Positions 8,693 through 17,252 of a stretch of 64,000 nucleotides of DNA are shown here, piece after piece. Under the pieces are notes generated by a model. The model did not search any database. It was not told where the DNA came from and saw only the letters and a program-made list of their open reading frames with translations. The stretch lies in assembly GCA_038521825.1 (NCBI GenBank), contig JBCBKL010000009.1, positions 62,001 through 126,000 on the forward strand, given 5' to 3'. The stretch's first letter is position 1. Every line of letters starts with the position of its first letter. The position numbers and the translations under genes were made by a program. The stretch is from JBCBKL01 sp038521825 (lineage in GTDB: Bacteria; Pseudomonadota; Alphaproteobacteria; Rhodobacterales; Rhodobacteraceae).

Positions 8693-9603
8693 GTCTGTCG
8701 CGACCTCAAAGCTGGTCTCGCCGGTCGCGCGAGCGACTGGCGGGTTACCTGTTTCTTGCCCCGGATGCGCTGGGGCTGCTGCTCTTCGTCGGGATCCCCA
8801 TGGTCCTGTCGCTCTCGCTGAGCCTTTATTCCTCCAACGGGTTCGGCGGATATCGGTATGTCGGGCTGGCGAACTACGCCCGGCTCTGGAGCGATCCGCA
8901 GTTCTGGGAGAGCTTGCGCGTGACGCTCTCATATATCGGGATGCTTGTGCCCGCACTCTATATCTCGGGGCTTGGTCTTGCGCTTTTGGTGCGACGCACG
9001 AACCTCTTCAACGGCGTCATGCGGGCGATGCTGTTCCTGCCGCAGATGGTCAGTCTCGTGGTTGTGGGTTTGGTCTGGCAGATGCTGGCCGCCGACAAGA
9101 TCGGCGCGCTGCCACGAGCGCTCGCCGGGTTGGGGTTGGGTGATGTGTCTCTGCTGGGCGATCCCGCATACGCGCTGATCAGCGTGACCGTGGTGAGTGT
9201 CTGGTTTCTTGCAGGCTTTTACATGCTGATCTTTCTTGGTGGGCTGCAGGACATACCGCAGATGTACTACGATGCCGCCCGCATCGACGGGGCGGGCCCG
9301 GTCACACGGTTTTGGTTCGTGACCCTTCCAATGCTCAAACCTACGAGTTTGTTCGTACTTATGACGTCTCTTGTGGCGTCAGTCGCTGGCGCGCAGACAT
9401 TCGATCTGATTTGGGTCATGACCCAGGGTGGACCGGCGGATTCGACGTCGCTCACCATTCTTTACATCTATGAGCAGGCCTTTCAGTTTGGCGCCTTCGG
9501 TTATGCCGGTGCCATGGCCAGCGTCCTTGTGGCCGTGCTGCTTCTGGTGACGGTGATGCTGTTTCTTGCCACGGCCGGTGGCCGGGTCAAGGGCGTCACA
9601 TGA
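8689..9603 (+). CDS. Sugar ABC transporter permease, MalF/UgpA type
   Basis: This 304-residue inner-membrane protein has about six transmembrane segments and the EAA-type cytoplasmic loop that docks to the ATPase. That loop appears here as the segment containing YYDAARIDGAG (near residue 200). It starts at a GTG overlapping the binding-protein stop and its own stop overlaps the next permease by 4 bp. It forms a heterodimeric channel with the next gene product. The N-terminal YLFLAPDALGLLLF segment is typical for MalF/UgpA-like subunits of CUT1 importers. Confidence 0.92.
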   Translation: MSLSRPQSWSRRSRERLAGYLFLAPDALGLLLFVGIPMVLSLSLSLYSSNGFGGYRYVGLANYARLWSDPQFWESLRVTLSYIGMLVPALYISGLGLALLVRRTNLFNGVMRAMLFLPQMVSLVVVGLVWQMLAADKIGALPRALAGLGLGDVSLLGDPAYALISVTVVSVWFLAGFYMLIFLGGLQDIPQMYYDAARIDGAGPVTRFWFVTLPMLKPTSLFVLMTSLVASVAGAQTFDLIWVMTQGGPADSTSLTILYIYEQAFQFGAFGYAGAMASVLVAVLLLVTVMLFLATAGGRVKGVT

Positions 9604-10430
9604 TGACACGCGGCGGCGCGCGGAGCGCGATCCTGGCAGGCACTTGGTCTGCGGTAACGCTGATGTTGGCACTCTCGGCGGTGGCACCATTGATCTATAT
9701 GGTCTCAGTCGCGTTTAAACCGGCTGCTGAGGTCTTTTCGATGACCCTCCTGCCCGAAGCTCCCACGTGGGACAATTTTGTGCACGTCTTTGCAGAGTTG
9801 GATTTCTTACGCTACCTCCTCAACACGTTGTTCGTGGCTGGCTCGGTCACAGTGACCGCGCTTGTCTTCCATTCGATGGCCGCTTTCGCGCTTGCGCGGC
9901 TGCGCTTTCCGGGGCGCGATGCGATCTTCCTGGCGATGTTCGCGACGTTTCTTGTCTCGCTTCCCGTGATCATCGTCCCTCTGTTTGTGATGGTGCGCTG
10001 GCTGGGCCTGGTGAATAGCTTTGGCGGTCTTATCATTCCGGCGATCTTCAACGCCTTCGGCATCTTCCTTTTGCGCCAATACTACCTGTCGATCCCTCGC
10101 GAGGTCGAAGAGGCCGCACAGATCGACGGCGCGTCGTACCTACGGCTGTGGTGGAGCGTGATCGTGCCGATGTCACGCCCGCTTCTGGCAGCCTTGGCCA
10201 TCCTGTTTTTTCTGGCCAACTGGAATGCGTTTCTGTGGCCGCTCACCATCACCACTGATCAGGACAAATGGATGGTGCAGGTCGCGATCTCAACGTTCCG
10301 CGGCCAGTACGCTGCCAGTTGGAACTACATCATGGCGGCGTCCGTCATCGTTGTGCTGCCCGCGATCATCCTCTTTCTAGCTTTTCAGGGCCGCATCATG
10401 GACTCAATCAAAACCGGGGGACTGAAATGA
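9600..10430 (+). CDS. Sugar ABC transporter permease, MalG/UgpE type
   Basis: This 276-residue permease is the partner of the MalF-like subunit. Six membrane segments are visible. The EAA loop reads EVEEAAQIDGAS (about residues 165-176), a near-consensus match. The ATG at 9600 overlaps the upstream stop, and the stop overlaps the start of the GH172 gene, so transporter and glycosidase are translationally linked. That linkage supports the view that what the CUT1 system imports is the substrate of the glycosidase. Confidence 0.92.
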   Translation: MMTRGGARSAILAGTWSAVTLMLALSAVAPLIYMVSVAFKPAAEVFSMTLLPEAPTWDNFVHVFAELDFLRYLLNTLFVAGSVTVTALVFHSMAAFALARLRFPGRDAIFLAMFATFLVSLPVIIVPLFVMVRWLGLVNSFGGLIIPAIFNAFGIFLLRQYYLSIPREVEEAAQIDGASYLRLWWSVIVPMSRPLLAALAILFFLANWNAFLWPLTITTDQDKWMVQVAISTFRGQYAASWNYIMAASVIVVLPAIILFLAFQGRIMDSIKTGGLK

Positions 10431-11614
10431 CCCAAGAAGGCAGGGGCCTCTCGCCCCTTCGGGGCCTACCAACGCTTAGAAAGGCACGCACCCGACGCTT
10501 TTCCTCCTACGATCCCACGGGCGGGAATGACGACCGAATGCACATCCCCGCCGGTGGCAGCGTGCGGATCGCGGGTCTGGAGGGCGCAGGCACCGTCACG
10601 CACATCTGGATGACGCTCGACGGTGATGAGAAGCACCTCCACCGCAAGGTCATTTTGCGCGCGTGGTGGGATGGCGAAGACACGCCCTCGATCGAGGCCC
10701 CGACCGGTGATTTCTTTGGTATGGGCCATGCCAAAACCGCGAACTTCGCGTCCCTTCCACTCCAGATGAGTCCCGAGGACGGGCGCGGTATGAACTGCTA
10801 CTTCCCGATGCCGTTCGGAACGGGGATGCGAATGGAGGTTGAGAACCAGTCCGGCGGCGAATTGCTTCTGTATTACTACATCGATCTCGAACTCCACGAC
10901 GCGCCAGAAGAGGGCCTCGGCCGCTTTCACGCTCAATTCCGGATGGATCGACCGAAGGCCCCCCCTGAGCATGGCATGAGCAACGAAGAGATCCTGTTCG
11001 GCGGCGAAACGACGGACGCGAGCCAGAACTACGTCCTGTGTGAGGCCGAGGGCCATGGCCACTATGTCGGCTGCACCATGTCGGTCTATTCGCTGCGTCG
11101 CGCGGCGGAATGGGACTGGTACGGTGAAGGGGACGACATGATCTTCGTCGATGGAGCCCCCGGGCTGCGCCCCCCAGATACGGGCGGGCGCGTTGCGCAA
11201 GTTGGGGAGAAGGCGCCTGAAATACCGCCGAGAGCCGAAAGCGCACCCGGTGCGAATGATGCCTGGCCACCCACATTGCACGGAACAGGGACCGAGGACT
11301 ACTTCAACACCGCATGGTGCCCCACGCAGGAATACAGCGCGCCCTATCACGGGATCATCGCTGCGGGCGGCAAGAACTGGTCCGATCCGGTGAGCCTCTA
11401 CCGCTTCCACTTGGAAGACCCTGTGATCTTTCAGGAGCGAATCCGCGTGACGATCGAGCATGGTCACGCGAACCGCCGCGCCGATGAAATCTCCAGCGTC
11501 GCCTATTGGTATCAGTCGGAGCCGCACAAGCCCTTTGATCCCCTGCCGCCTGTCGCCGAGCGCCTGCCAGCCTTTCGCGCACCTTACGAGCAGCGACCGG
11601 ACAGCGAGGACTGA
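10427..11614 (+). CDS. DUF2961 / glycoside hydrolase family 172 protein
   Basis: This 395-residue protein matches the DUF2961 (GH172) family. Characterised members cleave or form alpha-D-fructofuranosyl and D-arabinofuranosyl links. Visible hallmarks are the N-terminal SSYDPTGGNDDR segment, GTVTHIWMT, and the diagnostic HGTGTEDYF. Glu290 in GTED and Glu302 in QEYSAPYHG are the best candidates for catalytic carboxylates. There is no signal peptide, so it should act in the cytoplasm on an imported di- or oligosaccharide. I chose the ATG at 10427, which overlaps the permease stop by 4 bp; an upstream frame extension lies within the permease gene. It is followed by the CUT1 ATPase with a 1 bp overlap. 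Family is confident; D-arabinofuranosidase activity is inferred from the pentose-like neighbours. Confidence 0.85.
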   Translation: MTQEGRGLSPLRGLPTLRKARTRRFSSYDPTGGNDDRMHIPAGGSVRIAGLEGAGTVTHIWMTLDGDEKHLHRKVILRAWWDGEDTPSIEAPTGDFFGMGHAKTANFASLPLQMSPEDGRGMNCYFPMPFGTGMRMEVENQSGGELLLYYYIDLELHDAPEEGLGRFHAQFRMDRPKAPPEHGMSNEEILFGGETTDASQNYVLCEAEGHGHYVGCTMSVYSLRRAAEWDWYGEGDDMIFVDGAPGLRPPDTGGRVAQVGEKAPEIPPRAESAPGANDAWPPTLHGTGTEDYFNTAWCPTQEYSAPYHGIIAAGGKNWSDPVSLYRFHLEDPVIFQERIRVTIEHGHANRRADEISSVAYWYQSEPHKPFDPLPPVAERLPAFRAPYEQRPDSED

Positions 11615-12666
11615 TGGCGACGCTCACACTCTCAAGGCTCACCAAGAGCTACGGCGCGCTTGAAGTCATTCCGCCGCTTGATCTGGATGTAGCGGATGGT
11701 GAGTTCGTCGCGCTGGTCGGGCCGTCGGGATGCGGGAAGTCGACACTCCTGCGCCTTGTGGCCGGGCTGGAAGACGCCAACGGCGGCACCGTGCGGCTGG
11801 ACGGCCGGGACGTCACGTCCGCCGGACCGCCGTCGCGCGGCGTCGCCATGGTGTTTCAGAATTACGCGCTCTACCCCCATATGACGGTCGAGCAGAACAT
11901 GAACTTCGGTCTGCGGATCGCCGGTTGCAGCCGCGTCGAACGCACCGAAAAAGTGCTCGCGGCAGCGGATATGCTAGGTATTGGGGATCTTCTTCATCGC
12001 CGCCCTTCGGAACTGTCCGGCGGCCAGCGTCAGCGCGTCGCGATGGGCCGGGCTATCGTGCGAGAACCGCAGATTTTCCTGTTCGACGAGCCGCTGTCGA
12101 ACCTCGATGCCGAGCTTCGCGTGCGGATGCGCGCGGAAATCAAGGCGCTTCACGCCCGACTTGGTGTCACGACGCTCTACGTGACCCACGACCAAATCGA
12201 GGCCATGACGCTTGCCGATCGCATCGTCGTGCTGCGCGCGGGCAGGATCGAGCAGGTCGGCAAGCCTATGGACCTGTTCGAGCGGCCCGAGACTAGGTTT
12301 GTCGCCGGTTTCATCGGCTCGCCTGCGATCAATTTTCTTGAGGGCACCGCAAAACAGGGTGTCCTGGATTTCGGCGGCGGCGTTCGCTTGCGCCTGCCTG
12401 AGGGCCTACCCGATGGCCCTCTCACCGTGGGCGTTCGCCCGCAATACTGGCGCGAGACCGATGCGAAAGAGAGCTTGCCTGTTACCGTCGAAACGGTCGA
12501 GCCGACAGGAACCGAGACCCACCTGAACATGCGCTTTGGGCAAACGCGTTTGACGGCAATCCTCGAAGGCTACCGTCCTTTGGCGTACGGGGACCGGTTG
12601 CGTGTCGTTCCGAAGGAAAATGCTATCATCGTGTTTGGCCCGGACGATGAACGCTTGTTGCCCTAA
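11614..12666 (+). CDS. Sugar ABC transporter ATP-binding protein, MalK/UgpC type
   Basis: This 350-residue ATPase energises the CUT1 permease pair. Walker A is GPSGCGKST (about residues 37-45), the signature is LSGGQRQRVA, Walker B is IFLFDEPLSNLD, and the switch histidine follows in YVTHDQIEA. The last 110 residues form the TOBE/OB-like regulatory domain of this subfamily, shorter than in E. coli MalK. The start ATG shares one base with the GH172 stop. Together with the three preceding transporter genes it completes the second importer of the operon. A gap of about 23 bp leads to the LacI regulator. Confidence 0.93.
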   Translation: MATLTLSRLTKSYGALEVIPPLDLDVADGEFVALVGPSGCGKSTLLRLVAGLEDANGGTVRLDGRDVTSAGPPSRGVAMVFQNYALYPHMTVEQNMNFGLRIAGCSRVERTEKVLAAADMLGIGDLLHRRPSELSGGQRQRVAMGRAIVREPQIFLFDEPLSNLDAELRVRMRAEIKALHARLGVTTLYVTHDQIEAMTLADRIVVLRAGRIEQVGKPMDLFERPETRFVAGFIGSPAINFLEGTAKQGVLDFGGGVRLRLPEGLPDGPLTVGVRPQYWRETDAKESLPVTVETVEPTGTETHLNMRFGQTRLTAILEGYRPLAYGDRLRVVPKENAIIVFGPDDERLLP

Positions 12667-12689
12667 ATGGCTGGAATAACTCCAAAACA

Positions 12690-13745
12690 ATGGTAATCAG
12701 GGCCATGTCAGACCAAACCCGCGCTCTCAAACAAAAAAAACCCACCATCACGGATGTCGCGCGCGAAGCTGGCGCGTCCTTGGGCACCGTTTCGGCAGTT
12801 TTGAACGGCTCGCCAAAGGTTAGCGACCGAATGACAACACGGATCCGTGCAGCGATCGACAAGGTCGGTTACCAACACAACTCACTGGCGGCCAGCCTGC
12901 GGTCGGGAAGCACGCGCATCGTCGGCATTATTGTCGCTGACATTTCCAACCCGTTCTTCACCGACATCATAGCCGCGCTGCAGCCGAAGTTTCAGGCCGA
13001 AGGCCTCGCGCTCATGATCGGGTGCGGTCCTAAGGATGGCGGGGCGCAATCAGAAACTCTGAACTTACTCTTGTCCCGGCAGATTGACGCTCTTGTTGTT
13101 GTACCTTCCGGCGACGATGACGATCTCCGCGGCTTGCTCAAAAGTGTGAGTGTTCCGATGGTACTATTGGACCGTAAAATTGATGGCGTTTCAGCAGACA
13201 CGGTTACGTTGGATAACGCAGAGGCGGCAGGAGAATTGACGCGGCATGTTATCGCGATGGGACATAAACGCATCGCCCACGTCGCGGGCCCTGAGACGAC
13301 ATTAACCGGAAGAGACCGACGTAAAGGATGGGAGATGGCCATGGCACAAGCTGGCCTTTCGACTGAAGGCGCATGTGCTGTTGGCTCGTTTGACGCAGAG
13401 GGTGGTCGTCGCGCAACCGAGCGACTATTGGCGAATGCGGCACGCCCGACGTGTATCATTGCGAGCAACAACCTCATGGCTATCGGCGTAATGCAGGCCA
13501 TTGCAGCCGCCGATTTGTTGTGCCCGGCCGATATTTCTGTTTGTTGCATCGACGACTTTGCTTGGGCGGACGCGTTCAAACCGCGCATGACGGTCATGGC
13601 GCAACCGGTAATTCCCATGGTCGATGCAGTTTTTGACGCCATCATGGTGCGACTGCGTAAGTCCGGTGAACCGCAAAGATCAATCGTCCTGAAAGGTCAG
13701 TTCCGCCCCAGGGATTCCATCCTCGACATCCGTCGGACGCCGTAG
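12690..13745 (+). CDS. LacI-family transcriptional regulator
   Basis: This 351-residue protein has an N-terminal helix-turn-helix (TITDVAREAG followed by GTVSAVLNG, near residues 18-38), the hinge helix region HNSLAASLRSG, and a Peripla_BP_3-type sugar-sensing domain ending before residue 345. It closes the sugar operon, 23 bp after the CUT1 ATPase, and so is probably co-transcribed and autoregulated. The likely target is the AAACGTTT-centred inverted repeat at 523-542. An alternative ATG at 12705 gives 346 residues and lies just after AGGG; neither start has an ideal ribosome binding site. It is probably a repressor released by a pathway sugar. Confidence 0.9.
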   Translation: MVIRAMSDQTRALKQKKPTITDVAREAGASLGTVSAVLNGSPKVSDRMTTRIRAAIDKVGYQHNSLAASLRSGSTRIVGIIVADISNPFFTDIIAALQPKFQAEGLALMIGCGPKDGGAQSETLNLLLSRQIDALVVVPSGDDDDLRGLLKSVSVPMVLLDRKIDGVSADTVTLDNAEAAGELTRHVIAMGHKRIAHVAGPETTLTGRDRRKGWEMAMAQAGLSTEGACAVGSFDAEGGRRATERLLANAARPTCIIASNNLMAIGVMQAIAAADLLCPADISVCCIDDFAWADAFKPRMTVMAQPVIPMVDAVFDAIMVRLRKSGEPQRSIVLKGQFRPRDSILDIRRTP

Positions 13746-14235
13746 CCCATGCCCGCCAGTCTTTAAGGCCGGATCGTATCCAGCGAACGGATTGCCACGA
13801 TCGTTTGTCAGAACTGTCGCCCGCTGCATCAGTTGCGCGGGGATTCGGTGTCTTACGAACGGAGAGGCCGTTGGTTCGGCGCGGCTGCAACTAAAGGACT
13901 GCCGCTGTTTTCAGTTCAAACCACCCGCTATGATGATAATCCTGCCGTTGTGACCAAGTTGGCCATGTTGTTACTGGCAGACGCAAACGTCAGTCTATTC
14001 GCTCCAATCAAAGGCAGTCGTCACGAGGCAGCCGCGCGTTTCATGGCTTATGTCGCGCTGAAGTCGAAAGAGTTGAGTTAGTGAGCGTCTCACAGACCGT
14101 CGGCGTAGCCCCCGAGAATGCTTCCTCGTAGGCAGCAAGCCAAACCCGACCTTGGCTGCAATACGACCCGATAACGGTAAGGCGGGAAAAGTAAGACACC
14201 GCTGAGTTTGTTGCCAGTGACCGCCTTGGACCACG
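13746..14235. other. Gene-poor flank right of the sugar operon
   Basis: This 490 bp stretch lies between the convergent LacI and amidohydrolase genes. A weak + strand open frame (13833-14081, 82 codons) has no ribosome binding site and no recognisable family. The rest is interrupted by stops in all frames. It could be decayed coding DNA marking the edge of the sugar locus. I see no tRNA or hairpin terminator here. Confidence 0.4.
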
Positions 14236-15402
14236 CTAACTCGCGGCGGGCATCCGCCGCTCGACGATCTCTGCCCACCATGAGCAGCCTGCCGGGATTG
14301 CCTCGTCATTAAAGTCGTATTCCGGGTGGTGAACCATCGCGGTATCCCCGTTGCCAACAAGGATATAGGCCCCGGGGCGTTCTTCGAGCATATAGGCGAA
14401 GTCTTCACCGCCCATGACCAGCGGCGCATCTTCGCATTTGCCCGACACGACCGTCGCCACCTCGGCAGCAAATCGGGTCTGGTCATCCGAATTGGTCATG
14501 ACGGGATAACCCTTGTGCCATGTGACCGTGGCGGTCCCGCCATAGGTGTCGGCCACGCCCGCACAAATCGCCTTGAAACGTTCCTCGGCCAGGCCGCGCA
14601 TCTCGGGCGTCATTGTCCGGATGGTGCCCTTGATCTCGACGGTTTGGGGGATGACGTTGAACGCGTTCGACGAGGTCTGAAAACCGCAGACCGACACAAC
14701 GATCTGATCTACAGGATCAGCATTGCGGCTGGCGATGGTCTGAAGGGCAACGACAAGCTGCGACGCCATGACCGTGGTATCGATCGTCTCATGAGGCTTG
14801 GCGGCATGGCCGCCCTTGCCCTCAAGCCGCACTTCGAACTGGTCGGTCGCGGCAAAAAAGTTACCCGACCGGATCGCGAATGACCCCGTTGGATGGCCCG
14901 GCCAGTTGTGCATGCCATAGACTTCCTGGATGCCGAAGCGCGCCATCATGCCGTCTTCGCACATCTCGCGGCCACCGCCTCCGCCCTCTTCGGCGGGCTG
15001 GAAGATCACCGCGACAGTGCCGTCGAAATTCCGTGTCTCGGCCAAGTACTTCGCCGCGCCAAGGAGCATGGCCGTGTGCCCGTCATGGCCGCAAGCATGC
15101 ATCGCCCCCGATGTGGTGGAGGCGTAGGGCAGATCAGTTTCCTCGTCGAGCGGCAGGGCGTCCATGTCCGCCCGCAGCCCGACGACACGCCCCGAAGCGG
15201 TGGAGACCCCCTTGATCAGCCCCACGACACCAGTTCGGCCAATGCCCGTTTGCACCGTGTCGCACCCGAACTCTGCCAGCTTTTCAGCCACCACCGCCGC
15301 AGTCCGATGGGTATCGAACAAAATCTCGGGGTGGGCGTGCAGATCGCGCCGCCAAGCGGTGATCTCGTCGTGCAACTCGGCAAACCGATTCTTTACGGGC
15401 AT
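14236..15402 (-). CDS. M20 family amidohydrolase (hippurate hydrolase-like)
   Basis: This 388-residue cytoplasmic metallohydrolase belongs to the M20D branch, which hydrolyses N-acyl amino acids such as hippurate or acetylated amino acids. Metal-site and active-site motifs are visible: GLRADMDALPL, HACGHDGHTAMLLGAA, FQPAEEGGGG, and a late MGGEDFAYML. I placed the start at the ATG at 15402, which follows AAGGAG with a 7-8 base gap; the frame extends upstream without a site. A MarR regulator lies about 90 bp upstream on the same strand, so the two may form a unit. The substrate cannot be read from sequence. Confidence 0.9.
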   Translation of the reverse strand: MPVKNRFAELHDEITAWRRDLHAHPEILFDTHRTAAVVAEKLAEFGCDTVQTGIGRTGVVGLIKGVSTASGRVVGLRADMDALPLDEETDLPYASTTSGAMHACGHDGHTAMLLGAAKYLAETRNFDGTVAVIFQPAEEGGGGGREMCEDGMMARFGIQEVYGMHNWPGHPTGSFAIRSGNFFAATDQFEVRLEGKGGHAAKPHETIDTTVMASQLVVALQTIASRNADPVDQIVVSVCGFQTSSNAFNVIPQTVEIKGTIRTMTPEMRGLAEERFKAICAGVADTYGGTATVTWHKGYPVMTNSDDQTRFAAEVATVVSGKCEDAPLVMGGEDFAYMLEERPGAYILVGNGDTAMVHHPEYDFNDEAIPAGCSWWAEIVERRMPAAS

Positions 15403-15494
15403 CCAATAACTCCTTGTTTTGGAACATGATAAGGAGTTGCGTTCGCAAAGCCCAGTGAGGGCGTTCACAATTTCGAGCGAGAGGCGGGACGTTG

Positions 15495-16007
15495 TCAGAG
15501 CCCGTCGGTCGCCTTCATGAATTCAGACAAAAGAACGCTCAGACGCTCGTACTTGCGGCTGCCCATTCGATCGGCAACTTTCCGGTCGATTTCACGCATG
15601 ACGAGATCGATCTGACCAAAGGTTTTATAGCCTTCCGCGCTTAGGCGCAGGGACCAGGCCCGCCGGTCTTCGGGCACCGACTGCCGGATTACAAGGCCCT
15701 GGCTTTCTAGCCGGTCGATGTACCGCCCCAGCGTCGAAGCATCCATGCCCAGCTGCAGGGCAATGTTGGTCTGACGCAGACCCGGCTCACGACCGATAAG
15801 GTAGATAACCGCGCTCACCTGCGGTTTGATGGCGAGCCCCAGGAACTGGCCCTCGCCCGCCGCGGCGATGCGGCGCGCACCCGCAAGCATGAGCGATCCA
15901 AGTGCCAGATCTATGCTTTCATTCGAACGCTTCGCGGCGTTCTCTGCGTCAGAATTGGCGTCAGGTTCCCATGCGCGCAATTGCGTTCTCCCCAAGGTCT
16001 GCGTCAT
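15495..16007 (-). CDS. MarR-family transcriptional regulator
   Basis: This 170-residue winged-helix regulator has a recognisable core: KPQVSAVIYLIGREPGLRQTNIALQLGMDASTLGRYIDRLESQGLV, here given as a motif region of residues about 60-105 in which the DNA-reading helix is MDASTLGRYI. The wing follows at PEDRRAWSLRLS. It sits between the hippurate-hydrolase-like gene and an ArgE-like gene, all on the minus strand. An imperfect palindrome is present upstream of its start. It may sense an aromatic acid or an N-acyl compound, but this is a guess from neighbours. Confidence 0.88.
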   Translation of the reverse strand: MTQTLGRTQLRAWEPDANSDAENAAKRSNESIDLALGSLMLAGARRIAAAGEGQFLGLAIKPQVSAVIYLIGREPGLRQTNIALQLGMDASTLGRYIDRLESQGLVIRQSVPEDRRAWSLRLSAEGYKTFGQIDLVMREIDRKVADRMGSRKYERLSVLLSEFMKATDGL

Positions 16008-16063
16008 TAAAATCAGGACTCAACCGTGATCACATCGGATTTCTCATTGTACGGGAATCTTGT

Positions 16064-16081
16064 GAAACTGCAACGTTTCAG
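16064..16081. promoter_or_regulatory. Candidate MarR operator
   Basis: Two overlapping inverted repeats occur in the 81 bp between the ArgE-like stop and the MarR start: GAAAC/GTTTC with a 6-base spacer (16064-16079), and CTG.AACGTT.CAG (16068-16081). Palindromes of this size next to a marR gene often serve autoregulation. Assignment is tentative. Confidence 0.3.
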
Positions 16082-16088
16082 AAGCGCG

Positions 16089-17252
16089 TCATGCTCGCAG
16101 ACGAACAATCAGATCCTGCATGAAGTCATGACCCGCATCAAATTGAGAAACTTCGATAAATTCATCTGGCTGGTGAGCCTGTGCAATGTCGCCCGGTCCG
16201 CACACAACCGCAGAGTAGCCGGCAGCCTGAAAATGGCCTGCCTCGGTTCCGTAGCTGACTACATGGCTTCCGTTATCTCCGGTGATCTGACGAACAAAGC
16301 CCTCTGCCGGACCGCCTTTTTCGGGTGTCAGGGGTGGCACTTCGAACATCGTCTCAACGTCGATCCTTGCCTCTGGGCGCACGGTTTTCATGGCCGCTTC
16401 CACCGCAGCGATCTTTTCGAGGTAGGCGGTTTTCAGCGTTTCCACGTCATCGCCGGGCACGGCACGAAACCCCATAACGAACTTACAATCCAGAGCGGTG
16501 ATATTGTGCGCCGTCCCGCCCTCGATCCTGCCGACATGCCAGTTGGTATATGGTGGATCGAACAGGGCAGCCATCTCTGCCGGGGCCGCTGCCATCCCTG
16601 CCTCATTTTGCTGATTGGCCCAGTCGATAATCCGCGCGGCCTCATGAATGGCGGAAACCCCCCGATAGGCGAGCGACGAATGCACTTCGAACCCTACGAT
16701 ATGCGTATCGAAACCCATACCGCCCTTGTGGCCGGTTACCGCCTTCATCATCGACGGCTCGCCCACGATCACGGCCGATCCTTTGGGCACGACGCCCGCC
16801 ATCGCGTCAATGAGCGGAGGGGCCCCGGCACAGCCGATTTCCTCATCATAACTCAGCGCGATCTGAAGCGGCCGGGTGACGCCGGCGTAATGCGCTTCGA
16901 CCAGCGCCCAGATCGCCAGGGCGTCAAAGCCTTTCATGTCGGACGTGCCACGGCCAAAATACTTGCCGTCCCGTTCGACAACATCGAATGGATCGGTCGA
17001 CCAGGCCTGGCCATCGATCGGCACCACATCGGTATGGCCAGAGAGAACGAGCGCGCCCTCCTCCATCGGTCCGACATGTGCGAATAACGCTGCCTTGGGC
17101 TCGCCCGGCTTCAGATGGCGGTGGCTTGCGATGCCGTGGCCGTCAAGATAGTCGGCCACCCAGTCGATCAGTGGCAGGTTCGTGTCGCGGCTGACGGTCG
17201 GAAACTGGACCAGCCGCGTCATCAGTTCCAGCGGGCTAAGGCGGCTCCTCAT
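16089..17252 (-). CDS. Acetylornithine deacetylase / M20A metallopeptidase (ArgE-like)
   Basis: This 387-residue enzyme is of the ArgE/DapE group, which removes an acetyl or similar group from amino acids using two zinc ions. SGHTDVVPIDGQ holds the first His/Asp pair (His near residue 73), GRGTSDMKG carries the bridging Asp, and SYDEEIGCAG has the catalytic Glu pair. It overlaps the VOC gene start by 4 bp and lies downstream of the dipeptide-type ABC ATPase gene, all on one strand. The context suggests processing of an imported acylated amino acid or peptide rather than arginine synthesis. Confidence 0.87.
   Translation of the reverse strand: MRSRLSPLELMTRLVQFPTVSRDTNLPLIDWVADYLDGHGIASHRHLKPGEPKAALFAHVGPMEEGALVLSGHTDVVPIDGQAWSTDPFDVVERDGKYFGRGTSDMKGFDALAIWALVEAHYAGVTRPLQIALSYDEEIGCAGAPPLIDAMAGVVPKGSAVIVGEPSMMKAVTGHKGGMGFDTHIVGFEVHSSLAYRGVSAIHEAARIIDWANQQNEAGMAAAPAEMAALFDPPYTNWHVGRIEGGTAHNITALDCKFVMGFRAVPGDDVETLKTAYLEKIAAVEAAMKTVRPEARIDVETMFEVPPLTPEKGGPAEGFVRQITGDNGSHVVSYGTEAGHFQAAGYSAVVCGPGDIAQAHQPDEFIEVSQFDAGHDFMQDLIVRLRA

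Noticed and set aside
8136..9143. 335-codon open frame on the + strand
   Set aside because: It is out of frame across the end of the CUT1 receptor and the MalF-like gene; Arg/Pro/Ser-rich shadow.
13833..14081. 82-codon frame after the LacI gene
   Set aside because: It has no ribosome binding site or known relatives. It could be a remnant but cannot be supported as a gene.
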